Shown here one piece after another: positions 1 through 8,560 of a DNA stretch of 47,301 bases; position 1 is the stretch's first letter, and each line of letters begins with the position of its first letter. Position numbers and translations under genes: made by a program. This DNA is from Helicobacter anseris. GTDB taxonomy: Bacteria; Campylobacterota; Campylobacteria; Campylobacterales; Helicobacteraceae. The stretch spans positions 10,096 to 57,396 of the forward strand of contig JXTW01000011.1 in assembly GCA_004368235.1 (NCBI GenBank). The letters run 5' to 3'. Below the pieces are notes generated by a model. It had not been told where the DNA came from. It did no database searches and was given only the letters and a program-made list of their open reading frames with translations.

Positions 1-891
1 AAACAAGTTGAGATTCTTATCTTGCAAAATTTTATTTCCTCTTATGAATTTATTTTTGTCAATGATGGTAGTAGGGATGATACCCTAAAGACTTTATGCA
101 AGCTTCAAGATGCTTTTAAAAATATCCATATCCTTGATTTTTCTCGTAATTTTGGCAAGGAAGCGGCTATTTTAGCTGGACTTAGAGAGTGCAAGGGGGA
201 ATATGTAGTATTGATGGATGCGGACTTGCAAGATCCCCAGTGGCTTTTACCTCAAATGTTTGAAATTATGAAAGATAAAAAAGTAGACATAGTTTGTGTG
301 AGGAGAAAAGATCGTGCAGGAGATAGCATCTTGCGTAAGATATTAAGCAACCTTTTTTATAAAATTTATGGCTTTATCTCTGAAGTGAAATTGCAAAATG
401 GTGTGCGTGATTTTAGACTTTTAAGACGCGAAGTAGTAGATGCTATATTATCCTTAAATGAATATCATCGCTTTTCTAAGGCTATTTTTGAGTGGGTGGG
501 CTTTGAGCGTGCCTTTTTAGATTATGAGTATATTCCACGTGCTAGCGGAGAGAGCACCTTTAGCCTTTATAAGCTTTTTAAATATGGACTTGAGGGGATT
601 ATCAGCTTTTCTACGATGCCTTTAAGACTTGCTTTTGTTATAGGTTTTATCGTGAGTTTAGTGGCTTTTATTTATGGATGCGTGATGATTATCCGGACGC
701 TTTTATATGGTAATCCTGTATCTGGCTATCCATCTCTTATTTGTGTGGTGATGTTTTTAGGAGGAGTGCAGCTTATCGTGCTTGGGATTATTGGAGAGTA
801 TATAGCTAGGATTTATGAGCAGATTAAAAATCGCCCTCACTACATTCTTAAAAAAGATAAAAGGAAGCCCAAAGATGAGCAAGAGTTTTAA
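1..891 (+). CDS. gtrB: GtrB-like polyprenyl-phosphate glycosyltransferase (5' truncated by window)
   Basis: This is a GT-A fold, family 2 glycosyltransferase predicted to charge undecaprenyl phosphate with a hexose at the cytoplasmic membrane face. The reading frame is open back to base 1, so the N-terminal GT2 start lies outside the window; the TTG near 22 is not a real start. Visible landmarks are VNDGSRDDT, the nucleotide-sugar and metal-binding MDADLQDP segment, and two C-terminal membrane helices (around LAFVIGFIVSLVAFIYG and LICVVMFLGGVQLIVLGIIG), which is the GtrB/DPM1-like layout. It overlaps the next gene by 17 bases, and a GtrA flippase lies downstream, so the three probably form a Gtr glycan-modification cassette. 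The sugar and acceptor are unknown. Confidence 0.85.
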   Translation, partial: KQVEILILQNFISSYEFIFVNDGSRDDTLKTLCKLQDAFKNIHILDFSRNFGKEAAILAGLRECKGEYVVLMDADLQDPQWLLPQMFEIMKDKKVDIVCVRRKDRAGDSILRKILSNLFYKIYGFISEVKLQNGVRDFRLLRREVVDAILSLNEYHRFSKAIFEWVGFERAFLDYEYIPRASGESTFSLYKLFKYGLEGIISFSTMPLRLAFVIGFIVSLVAFIYGCVMIIRTLLYGNPVSGYPSLICVVMFLGGVQLIVLGIIGEYIARIYEQIKNRPHYILKKDKRKPKDEQEF

Positions 892-1888
892 AGATCAAAA
901 ACATATATGGATATATATGTTTTTATGTATTTTCATCATATTATTTTGTTTTCAATGTATTTTCCCTGCACAAAGTGATGATTATAGTCACTATCTTAAG
1001 GCTACAAATCCTAATCTTGGTTTCTTGCATTCCTATTTTAGCTGGAATGGTCGGATCGGAGAGATTTTGTATGTAGGATTTTTTGCACGCTTTAATGATA
1101 CGATATGGCTTAATCTCATAGGTGCTTTTATGGGTAGCACTTTTGTGCTTGTCTTTTTTGTGCTTATTTTTGCACATTTGCCTAGATCTAGAGATTTGAT
1201 GAGTGTTTGTTTTTTATGCTTTTGTCTTATCACGCTAAATGACTTTGCTGCAAATTTCTTATGGAACTCTGGCTATTTTAACTATCTTTTTGGCTGCTTG
1301 CTTATTATGATTTTTTGGCTGCCTTTTAGATTATTTTGGCAAAAGATCTTAGATACAAAGGATTGGTATAAAAGAGTTTTACCCCCTGTGCAAAGATTTG
1401 AACTTAAAGAGATAACCATCTCTTATAATGGCTTTAGAGCCTATTTTTTACCTTTGGCTTTATTATCTTTTTTTGCTGGGATGGGAAGTGAGCATATGGG
1501 GGTATGGAGTATTGCTATGGGGGTAGTGATGTTTATTTATGCGTGGTATCTCAAAGTTAGATTCCCCATAGGGGCGTATTTTATTTTTGTATGTTTTCTA
1601 GCTGGGTATTTGTGTTTGTATTTTTCACCCGGATCAGCCTATCGTGCTTTAGTTTCAAAAGATTCTTTTATTAGTTTTAGCACATTATTTAATAGCAGCT
1701 TTTTAGATTTCTTGCATTTATTTTTTAGCTCTTTTAATCACCTTTATGACAAGAGCTTTGCTGTATTTTTGATAGCTTTTATAGTATTTTATCTTGAGAG
1801 GGTTGGTGCTAAATGGTATGAGTATATTTTATTTATTTTGCTTGGTATTATAGCTTTAGTCATTACTAGGCATATCGCAGGCTTTTAG
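875..1888 (+). pseudogene. N-terminal part of a frameshifted GT-C-like membrane protein (DUF6056-like)
   Basis: The start chosen is ATG 875, which has AAGGAAG just upstream; a longer in-frame start at 815 would lie deep inside gtrB. The product has many hydrophobic helices and an early QSDDYSHY segment followed by WNGRIGE. I associate an acidic loop plus NGR motif with DUF6056-type GT-C glycosyltransferases. Between gtrB and gtrA, such a protein would transfer the lipid-linked sugar to a surface glycan on the periplasmic side. The frame stops inside a hydrophobic stretch (TRHIAGF, stop at 1886-1888), and the continuation lies in another frame from about 1870. The family call rests on motif memory and context; the frameshift reading is an inference. 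Confidence 0.6.
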
Positions 1889-1908
1889 TATATAGCATTG
1901 TATTTTTT

Positions 1909-2409
1909 ATGTTTTTAAGACTAGCTAAGATTGATTTTAAGTTTTATGCTTTTGGAGTGCTATTTTTATCTTGGGTTTTTATCGGGGCGATTATCTTTCA
2001 GCTACCATTAGGACTGCCTAAGCGCGCGCAGCTAGGCGGGAATCTTATTTTATATGCTTTACTTTTAGGGATGTTTTTAGACTTTTATGCGCGTTGTAGC
2101 TTTAAGATCTGGCTAAAAAGATTGGTCTTTATCTCTCTTATACTTAGCACTATAGCTTGTATGCTAAATTGGGGGTATATGAGCTATAAATGGCATAAGA
2201 TGGAATCTTATATCGCCTATAAAAAGTCTTTAGGTGCTAGGGAAGTAACTATTCCTTGGGATAATTTTATAGGCTTTTATCATAGTGATTGGGGGTTGCC
2301 TAGTACTAGGGAGGATTTCTGGGTGAATGAACTTTATGCAAAGCATTATGGGCTAGATAGATTTATGCTAGGGGAAAATGAGGAGTTTAGACATTTTAAG
2401 CGAAAGTAG
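1909..2409 (+). pseudogene. C-terminal part of the frameshifted GT-C-like membrane protein
   Basis: This segment begins with hydrophobic helices and ends with a soluble tail containing WVNELYAKHYGL. That resembles the W-N-x-x-YA-x-x-(Y/F)G ending I associate with DUF6056-like proteins. ATG 1909 has no recognisable ribosome binding site, and its frame is open back to 1870, overlapping the end of the preceding segment. The simplest reading is one gene of about 510 codons (875-2409) carrying a one-base shift between 1870 and 1887. The cassette then lacks an intact sugar transferase unless the shift is a sequencing error or is bypassed. Two separate small membrane proteins is the less likely alternative. 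Confidence 0.6.
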
Positions 2410-2427
2410 CTTAGATTAGGGGATTTG

Positions 2428-2787
2428 ATGATAGAGTTTATGCGCTATTGTCTTGTAGGAGTTATTAATACTATTATCGGCTTTGGCTTAGTGCTTTTAT
2501 TTAGTCTTGTATTCATTCCAGAGCTAGCAAACTCTCTTGGCTATGGTATTGGTATTTGTATCTCTTATGTGCTAAATTCATATTTTACCTTTCGGGGTAA
2601 AAAGGGCAGCCTTGCTAGATTCTTTATTTGTGCATTATTAGCCTATGGACTCAATCTTTTTGTGCTTTTTCTTTTATATAGAGTTTTGGGCTATGAGGCT
2701 ATCATAGCTCAGGTTTGTGCTGCTGCTACTTATACGATCTGCTCTTTTTTGCTAAGTCGCTACTTTGCTTTTAGGTCATTTAAATAA
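2428..2787 (+). CDS. gtrA: GtrA-like flippase family membrane protein
   Basis: A 119-residue protein made almost entirely of four hydrophobic helices, the size and shape of the GtrA family. It begins MIEFMRYCLVGVINTIIGFG, and the (R/K)-(F/Y)-x-x-(V/L)-G opening is typical. GtrA proteins are thought to move polyprenyl-phosphate-linked sugars across the inner membrane or assist GtrB. ATG 2428 is preferred over TTG 2425 because AGGGG lies about six bases upstream. It follows the broken transferase by 18 bases and ends the Gtr cassette. Family assignment is confident; the actual sugar is not. Confidence 0.85.
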   Translation: MIEFMRYCLVGVINTIIGFGLVLLFSLVFIPELANSLGYGIGICISYVLNSYFTFRGKKGSLARFFICALLAYGLNLFVLFLLYRVLGYEAIIAQVCAAATYTICSFLLSRYFAFRSFK

Positions 2788-3060
2788 AAGCTATGAGATA
2801 ACTACTGATATTTATTTTGCTATAATAATTTTTATTATCAGAGAATTTAGGGCTATAATGTAGAGAAAAGTAATATTTAAGCTTTATTTTATCCCCTTGC
2901 ATCCTAATGTAACCTAGTATTTATGATACAATACTAATTAAGTCTTAAAAGATGTTAATAAAAGTCGATTATATTAAATATTTTTTGAGGTATTAGGATC
3001 GGGCAGAGCAAAAAGTCCAAAGTAAAAAGGCTAGAGAAAAAATATAGTAAAGAAGATAGA
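2788..3060. promoter_or_regulatory. AT-rich regulatory region upstream of the TPS locus
   Basis: No gene is seen here. Several extended -10-like boxes read toward the haemagglutinin gene: TATAAT at 2821-2826, TATAAT at 2854-2859 and TACAAT at 2927-2932. A 6-bp inverted repeat CTGATA (2805-2810) and TATCAG (2836-2841) flanks the first box. Which box is used cannot be decided from sequence. Together with the leader at 3061-3209 this makes a gap of about 420 bases between gtrA and the large open frame. Confidence 0.4.
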
Positions 3061-3189
3061 ATGAGGAAGGATGAAATAAAGATGGCAAATAGGATAGTGT
3101 TAAATAAGCTTGTCCCCCCCCCCCATCATATTTTTAAGAAGTCTTCTCACTTCTTAATACCCTATGTCTACTTGGCTCTCAAGTCCTAG
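3061..3189 (+). pseudogene. Out-of-frame leader and signal-peptide remnant of the TPS exoprotein
   Basis: From ATG 3061 (or ATG 3082) a short frame runs through the 11-C tract and continues as a lysine-rich then hydrophobic segment (FKKSSHFLIPYVYLAL), stopping at 3187-3189. This looks like the basic and hydrophobic parts of a signal peptide. The matching cleavage region (SQVLADGISID) is read in the frame of the large downstream gene, which is open only from 3138. The two halves overlap between 3138 and 3186, where a single one-base change would join them. No change of C number alone does so, because the other two frames after the tract stop at 3135 and 3155. Confidence 0.55.
3114..3124. repeat. 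Poly-C tract, 11 C
   Basis: Eleven consecutive C residues lie within the leader of the exoprotein gene, in otherwise AT-rich DNA. Long C/G homopolymers are classical slipped-strand mispairing sites behind phase variation of surface proteins in Helicobacter and Campylobacter. Here the tract falls between a plausible start codon and the signal-peptide-like segment. Confidence 0.9.
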
Positions 3190-3209
3190 CTGATGGCATC
3201 AGTATCGAT

Positions 3210-6200
3210 ATGAGTGCATCTAGCAGCCATCCTACTTTAGATAAGACTCCAAATGGCATTGATATCATACAGATTGCTAAGCCTAATGACGCTGGCATAT
3301 CTAATAACTTTTATACTGATTTTAATATCTCTCAAGATGGGCTAATACTCAATAATATCGCTAAAGATGATAAGCTAGCTCAAAGTATACTCGCAGGCTA
3401 TATCAGTGCAAATGAGAATCTCACCTCTTCAGCCAAGCTTATCTTAAATCAAGTTACAGGCAATGATATATCCAAGCTGCTAGGCTATCTGGAAGTAGCA
3501 GGTAAGAGTGCTGATGTCATCATCGCAAATCCAAATGGTATAACCTGTCAGGGCTGCGGCTTTTTAAATATCGAGAATCTGACCTTGGCTACAGGTAGAT
3601 TTTCAGAAAGTGAGATAGAGAGGCTAAGCTTGCTTAAAAGCTATCAAGAGCTAAAGAGCCTTTCTTTAGATATCACACAGGGTAAGATCATCACCCAAGC
3701 GCTAGATGCGAGAAATACCAAAAGCTTGACATTCCTAGCTAAGAGTATGGAGGTGGATGGTATGATTAGTGGTGGGGATAAGATCCGTATGCTGCTAGGG
3801 AGTAATCATATCGAGTTTTCGCCCAGTGTGCTACTCTATGAGCCTATCAAGCTAGCTAAGAGTGATGAGCCAGCCCTAGCACTAGATGTAGCCTATCTAG
3901 GTGGGGCAGTGGCTAAGAGTATCTATATAGTAGCGACGCAAGAGGGCATAGGCGTGCGTAACTCTGGCTTGATAGCCAGCAGTGCATCTGTGAGTGAAGG
4001 TGATGGGGGCTTTAGTATCGATGTAAATGGCAAGCTAGAGATCTCAGCCCCTAAAAGAGCCTTAGTCTTAGATCTATATCCAGAAGGGGATATGAGCTCT
4101 GATCTAGCAAGCGCTAATAAGCAAGAGGAAGCCTTCATCCCAGCGATATTCTCTGGCTCTAGCCTCACGATTAAGGCAAAAGACTTTGCTAATCACTCTA
4201 TCCTTTATGCTGTGGGTGATCTAGCCATACAAGCAGATAGCGTGCTTAATCAAGGGAGCCTTGAGTTTGAAGATAGAGTTGTTAGCACATCGCATTTCTA
4301 CTCTAGAGATCCTAATATCAATGGCTTTTTTGGCGGAAGCAATACCTACTATACATTGTATGACTATACAATCACGACTAAAGAACACGCTACTAAGAAA
4401 GAAACCTACTCTCCAGCACTTATCCTAGCAGATAATATTACTATTAAATCAAATCTCACTACAAATGACACTGCTATCATCAAAGCTGCTAATAAGTTTG
4501 ATAACCAAAGCAAAGAGTTTAAAAATATAGCCCCACAGGCAAAAAGAATCACTAGCTATAGTGGCACAAGAAAAGTTTATAATAGATATGGTGATTGTGG
4601 GTGGAAGTTTTTCTTTGGTAAGCAGGATTGGAATTGCGGCTCTACGAATGACTACTATACTTATAATCGTGCTGATGATATAAAATATATTGATAACAAT
4701 CTCCCAGAGATCACAAGCAGTGATCTAGCAGTTTTCCTTACTGATGCGATCAATTACTCTAGAGCTAGCCTCACTACACCTATAGCCTATATGCAGGATG
4801 GACAGATGCTAAACTCCCTTTTAGTTAGCAAGATGGATACGAGCACATTAGCTAACCCCTCTATCTTAGATATCTTTGCTAGAGATAGCCTCTCTCTAGG
4901 TATTAATGCTAGTAAGATAAATATCACCTCTGATAGCTTTTATAACTCAAGCTCTATATCTGCAGATAGTATCTATGTAGCCTCTAGTGTATTTGTGAAT
5001 GAAAATGGCGAGATTGTCTCTAGCAGCTCTTTAGCCCTTAGTGGAAAGGATATTACTAATAAGGGTGGCAAGCTCTCTGGTGATAGCATAGATATCAAGG
5101 CAGATAGCTTTTTAAACACTTCAAGCACTGAATATACTGAAAAAAATAGTAAAGCCAATAGCATAGAAGAAGCAATCGACCCGAATGCTAGTAGCACATC
5201 AAGTCGGATTAGTCTAGCTTCTACTGGCTCTATTGAAGGTAGTTATATAAATATTGATGCAAATAGTGTGGATATTATAGGTGCAGATATTAAAGCAAAT
5301 AATACTATTGTGATCAAAACATCTTCTTTGCAGGTTGGCACGATAGGCTTGAAAGATAGCTATCAGGATGGCTTTTATACAAGAGACTATAAAACTGAAC
5401 ATATTTCAAACTTGATGGCAGGTGATATAAAAATTGATGCTGATAAACAAAATTTTGTCTCACTAAACTTGAAAGCTGATAATAGTCTAGGGTTAAGTGG
5501 TGGTAGTATTATATTAGATATTGCAAAAAATAATAGCTATGAGGCTAGCAAAGAAGTTTATGATGAGGATACGGGAACTTTCTCTCATAAAACAACTACA
5601 ATTAATACGTTTAGTCAAACTCAAGCTAATATTGCCAATAAGCTTGAGGCTAATACCATAGAGATTAACACTACAGGAGATTTCATAGCCTATAATCTAG
5701 ATGTCAATGCAGAGAATCTAGCTATCAACTCTAATAATGATGTAAAAATCAGTAATCATGCAGATATACAAAAAAATATTATGGATTATCATTCTAAAGA
5801 AAGTGGAATTAAAGCTAAAGCTGATGCTGAAAAAATCTCACTAAGCTTTGGTAATGAGAGTATAGATATCAATAAATCTAGCAGTGATAAAGTCCATACT
5901 CACACAAATCTAAAAGCTGATAATATCAAGATCACTTCAGCCAATAAGCTAGATATAGAATCTACAAATATAGATTCCAAAACACTTGATTTGCAAGCAG
6001 AAAATGTCAGCCTCTCTGCTTTGCAAGATGAGCATAAAAGTTCAGAAAGCACTCATATCGTATCAGATAAAATAGGCTTTAGCATAGATACGCCTAGTGT
6101 ATTGTATTATTCAGGGGCAAGTGCATTGGGAGATAAGATAGTAGATACTGCTAATAATCTAGCTAATAAAGCTATAAGCAATATTGGCTTAGGTAGCCTT

Positions 6201-7820
6201 GCTAATATAAATGCTAAGAATCCTCTCCATCAGGATAAGCCAGAAAGCACTAAGATAGGCTTTGGCTACTCTCATAGTGATGATTTTAATCAAACTGATA
6301 TTTACCAAACTAGCACAAATAACATTGCGATAAATGCTAGTAATATAAATATCACCTCAAAGCAAGATATTAAGTTAAACAACACTGATATGATGGCTAA
6401 TACCCTTAATACTCAAGGTAAAAATATACTTATTAGCTCTAATGAGGATGTAAATAGCACAAAAACTAGGCACTATAGTGATAGTGTAGATGTGTCTTTA
6501 AATCTAAGTTTAGGCAAGCAGACAGGAGTGAATTTTAACACCAGCTATAATCATCAAGATAAAAAGACATATAGTATGCAAACTAGCCATAATGCAAGCA
6601 ATCTAAATATCAATACTGCTAATTTAAATGCTGATCATGATATAACTATAGAGGGTGCTAATATCGCGATTAAAGATGATGCAAATATTAATGCAGGTAG
6701 CTTCACTCTTAAGGCAGCTAGCGATACTAAAGTTTCTAAAAGTGATGAGAATAGCTATGGTGCTTCAGTAGACTTTACCTATAATGGAGGCTATAGCCTA
6801 GGTCTATCTGTAAATGCGGATACAAGAAAGACTTCTAGCACAGAGACTACTCATACTGCTGCTAATCTATCTGCTGGCAACCTTAATCTTAATATCAAAA
6901 ATGATGCAAAGATACAGGGCTCTAACTTGACTGCTAATAATGCAACTATCAAGGCTAATAATCTTGAAATATCTCAAGTGCAAGATAGCAAGACTTCAAG
7001 CGAGATAAATAATAGCTTTAATGCTTCTGTGTCTGCAAGTTTTGGCGCTACTAAAGGATTTGGCATCTCTCTTGGCGATAGCACTAAAGCATCTGGTGAT
7101 ACTTCTAAAACTTCTGTAGGCTCAAAGGTATCTTTAGGTAACTTTGATATCCAGACTGCGGGATCTACCACGATCAAAGGATCGAGTCTTGATGGATCTA
7201 AGGGAAGCATAAAAGCAGAAAATCTAAATATCCTCTCATCTGAAAATATAAAAGCCTCTGGAGAGGTGAAAGGGGATGCAAGCCTTTCTAATCTATCTGG
7301 CAAGCTTTCTGGTAGCATAAATGCTACTCTAGATATAACACAAAACAATGCATCACTAAATGCAGATACCCTAGATATAGAGACTTCAAAAGACTTAAAT
7401 ATCAAAGGAGGTAATCTAGAAGCTAAAGAACTAAAAGCAGATATAAAAGGGAATCTTAATATCTTTTCTAAGAGGGATACTAAAGCATCTATCTCTGCAG
7501 CTGGATCATTAGATAGCAAGGAGGGTACAGACTATAGCTTTGATGCAAGCATCAAAACACAAGTGGCTAAAGACTCTACTATGCAAGCTCAAAGGGCTGA
7601 TATCAAGATAGGCAAGCTTACTTTCCTAAGAGGAGGTATTATTAAAGCTAATGAAGGCAAGCTAGAGAGCAAGGCACTGATACAAGGATCTATACTAACT
7701 AATGATATAGGAGTGAGCAAGCAGGAGGGCAAAGCTCTTGATAAACATCTAGAGATAGATCGTAAGGAATCTAGCATATCTGGCTTAGATACCAGCTCGA
7801 TATTATCTGTCAAGTACTGA
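3210..7820 (+). CDS. Filamentous haemagglutinin-like TPS exoprotein (TpsA), N-terminus disrupted
   Basis: This is a 1536-residue open frame for a secreted beta-helix adhesin of the two-partner secretion family. The N-terminal secretion domain is recognisable from NGIDIIQIAKPN and NPNGITCQGCGF (residues 107-118). The Cys113-Cys116 pair follows the ShlA/CdiA/HMW pattern. A second cysteine pair (463 and 476) sits in an aromatic-rich loop. The remainder is Asn/Ser/Asp-rich repeats (for example LNINTANLNADHDITIEGA) of the haemagglutinin-repeat type. ATG 3210 lies inside the secretion domain, after the VLADG cleavage-like segment (in frame at 3183-3197), so as read the product has no signal peptide and would stay cytoplasmic. 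No in-frame start exists between the stop at 3135 and ATG 3210. No VENN-like boundary or recognisable toxin tip is seen at the C-terminus. The transporter TpsB lies three genes downstream. Confidence 0.85.
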   Translation: MSASSSHPTLDKTPNGIDIIQIAKPNDAGISNNFYTDFNISQDGLILNNIAKDDKLAQSILAGYISANENLTSSAKLILNQVTGNDISKLLGYLEVAGKSADVIIANPNGITCQGCGFLNIENLTLATGRFSESEIERLSLLKSYQELKSLSLDITQGKIITQALDARNTKSLTFLAKSMEVDGMISGGDKIRMLLGSNHIEFSPSVLLYEPIKLAKSDEPALALDVAYLGGAVAKSIYIVATQEGIGVRNSGLIASSASVSEGDGGFSIDVNGKLEISAPKRALVLDLYPEGDMSSDLASANKQEEAFIPAIFSGSSLTIKAKDFANHSILYAVGDLAIQADSVLNQGSLEFEDRVVSTSHFYSRDPNINGFFGGSNTYYTLYDYTITTKEHATKKETYSPALILADNITIKSNLTTNDTAIIKAANKFDNQSKEFKNIAPQAKRITSYSGTRKVYNRYGDCGWKFFFGKQDWNCGSTNDYYTYNRADDIKYIDNNLPEITSSDLAVFLTDAINYSRASLTTPIAYMQDGQMLNSLLVSKMDTSTLANPSILDIFARDSLSLGINASKINITSDSFYNSSSISADSIYVASSVFVNENGEIVSSSSLALSGKDITNKGGKLSGDSIDIKADSFLNTSSTEYTEKNSKANSIEEAIDPNASSTSSRISLASTGSIEGSYINIDANSVDIIGADIKANNTIVIKTSSLQVGTIGLKDSYQDGFYTRDYKTEHISNLMAGDIKIDADKQNFVSLNLKADNSLGLSGGSIILDIAKNNSYEASKEVYDEDTGTFSHKTTTINTFSQTQANIANKLEANTIEINTTGDFIAYNLDVNAENLAINSNNDVKISNHADIQKNIMDYHSKESGIKAKADAEKISLSFGNESIDINKSSSDKVHTHTNLKADNIKITSANKLDIESTNIDSKTLDLQAENVSLSALQDEHKSSESTHIVSDKIGFSIDTPSVLYYSGASALGDKIVDTANNLANKAISNIGLGSLANINAKNPLHQDKPESTKIGFGYSHSDDFNQTDIYQTSTNNIAINASNINITSKQDIKLNNTDMMANTLNTQGKNILISSNEDVNSTKTRHYSDSVDVSLNLSLGKQTGVNFNTSYNHQDKKTYSMQTSHNASNLNINTANLNADHDITIEGANIAIKDDANINAGSFTLKAASDTKVSKSDENSYGASVDFTYNGGYSLGLSVNADTRKTSSTETTHTAANLSAGNLNLNIKNDAKIQGSNLTANNATIKANNLEISQVQDSKTSSEINNSFNASVSASFGATKGFGISLGDSTKASGDTSKTSVGSKVSLGNFDIQTAGSTTIKGSSLDGSKGSIKAENLNILSSENIKASGEVKGDASLSNLSGKLSGSINATLDITQNNASLNADTLDIETSKDLNIKGGNLEAKELKADIKGNLNIFSKRDTKASISAAGSLDSKEGTDYSFDASIKTQVAKDSTMQAQRADIKIGKLTFLRGGIIKANEGKLESKALIQGSILTNDIGVSKQEGKALDKHLEIDRKESSISGLDTSSILSVKY

Positions 7821-7894
7821 TTATGACAGATTGGTAGATTTTAGTTTCTAGAATCTAGCATTCTTTCATAAGGAGTAGAAATGAAAAAGATTTT
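7821..7894 (+). repeat. 74-bp direct repeat, copy 1 (leader of first barrel gene)
   Basis: This segment matches 8487-8560 at 72 of 74 positions. It starts directly after the haemagglutinin stop codon and runs through the ribosome binding site (AAGGAG) into the first codons of the barrel gene. It contains a stem-loop at 7835-7857: TAGATTTTAG, a TTT loop, then CTAGAATCTA, with one G-T pair. Confidence 0.9.
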
Positions 7895-8465
7895 TTTAGG
7901 CTTAGTATTATTATTTGGGGTGATAAATATGGCTCAAGCTAGATTCTTTTTAGGTGCTGATGCTAGCTATAGTTTAGAGAAAGCAACTAGGGGTATTTAT
8001 AAAAGTAGTGGAAATGGTTATTTTATCAGTGCTAGTTTAGGGACAGAGCATTATTTTGGTGAAAGTCAGATCGCCGGTCTTCGCTGGTATCTAGGTGGCG
8101 GATATGGCAGAAGCATATTTACAGATGATAACTTTACAAATTTTAATCTCAAGCTAGGCTTAGATTTATTAATAGATATTGTAAAGTTTCAAGAAGATTC
8201 TGCTTTGACTTTTTTCGCTGGCTTGCAAAGCGGGTTTTTGCTATTTACTTCTTTAGAAGAAGATCCACGCAAAGAGACTATAGCTAATAATAATTATATA
8301 CCTCTTTATGTATCAGCGGGCTTATCTTTAAAGCTTGCTAGTCATCATCGCTTAGAGCTAGGTGCTTTGATACCAGTTGCAGATCTTTTGGTAGTAGATG
8401 GTAAAAATGGCAAGCTTTATTATGATCCTTATAGATTTTCTCTAGGGTATAAGTTTGTATTTTAA
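7881..8465 (+). CDS. Small outer-membrane beta-barrel protein, paralogue 1
   Basis: A 194-residue protein with a signal peptide (MKKIFLGLVLLFGVINMAQA, cleavage likely after residue 20). The mature part is built of alternating-pattern strands and ends in an aromatic residue (FSLGYKFVF), as expected for a BamA-assembled outer-membrane barrel. Strand-like segments such as GADASYSL, LRWYLGGGYG and LTFFAGLQSGFLLF suggest about eight strands. I do not recognise a named family; it resembles the many small Helicobacter outer-membrane proteins. It lies between the TPS exoprotein and its transporter, beside a second barrel gene with the same leader. AAGGAG five bases before ATG 7881 supports the start. 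Function unknown. Confidence 0.7.
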   Translation: MKKIFLGLVLLFGVINMAQARFFLGADASYSLEKATRGIYKSSGNGYFISASLGTEHYFGESQIAGLRWYLGGGYGRSIFTDDNFTNFNLKLGLDLLIDIVKFQEDSALTFFAGLQSGFLLFTSLEEDPRKETIANNNYIPLYVSAGLSLKLASHHRLELGALIPVADLLVVDGKNGKLYYDPYRFSLGYKFVF

Positions 8466-8470
8466 CTTTT

Positions 8471-8486
8471 GAGGTCTTTTGGCCTC
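8471..8486 (+). terminator. Short stem-loop after first barrel gene
   Basis: GAGGTC, a TTTT loop and GGCCTC form a six-pair stem (one G-T) nine bases from the barrel-1 stop region. There is no U-run after it, so it is at best a weak or attenuating terminator or an RNA processing site. Confidence 0.3.
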
Positions 8487-8560
8487 TTATGATAGATTGG
8501 TAGATTTTAGTTTCTAGAATCTAGCATTCTTTTATAAGGAGTAGAAATGAAAAAGATTTT
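8487..8560 (+). repeat. 74-bp direct repeat, copy 2 (leader of second barrel gene)
   Basis: Second copy of the segment at 7821-7894, differing at two positions. It includes the same stem-loop (8501-8523), the same AAGGAG site and the same first codons. The homology stops inside the signal-peptide coding region. Confidence 0.9.

Noticed and set aside
2788-3060. tRNA or attachment site marking an island boundary
   Set aside because: No cloverleaf, CCA end, integrase or flanking direct repeat could be found by eye.
3114-3124. Poly-C tract as the only on/off switch of the adhesin
   Set aside because: All three frames downstream of the tract stop before joining the large frame, so tract length alone cannot restore the gene in this sequence.
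6974-7519. Long minus-strand open frame (181 codons) inside the haemagglutinin gene
   Set aside because: It is antisense to the repeat region, lacks family motifs and a ribosome binding site, and its length reflects the biased codon use of the real gene.
7700-7820. CdiA-type contact-dependent toxin tip and immunity gene
   Set aside because: No VENN-like motif, toxin-like domain or small immunity gene follows; the next gene has a signal peptide and barrel features.
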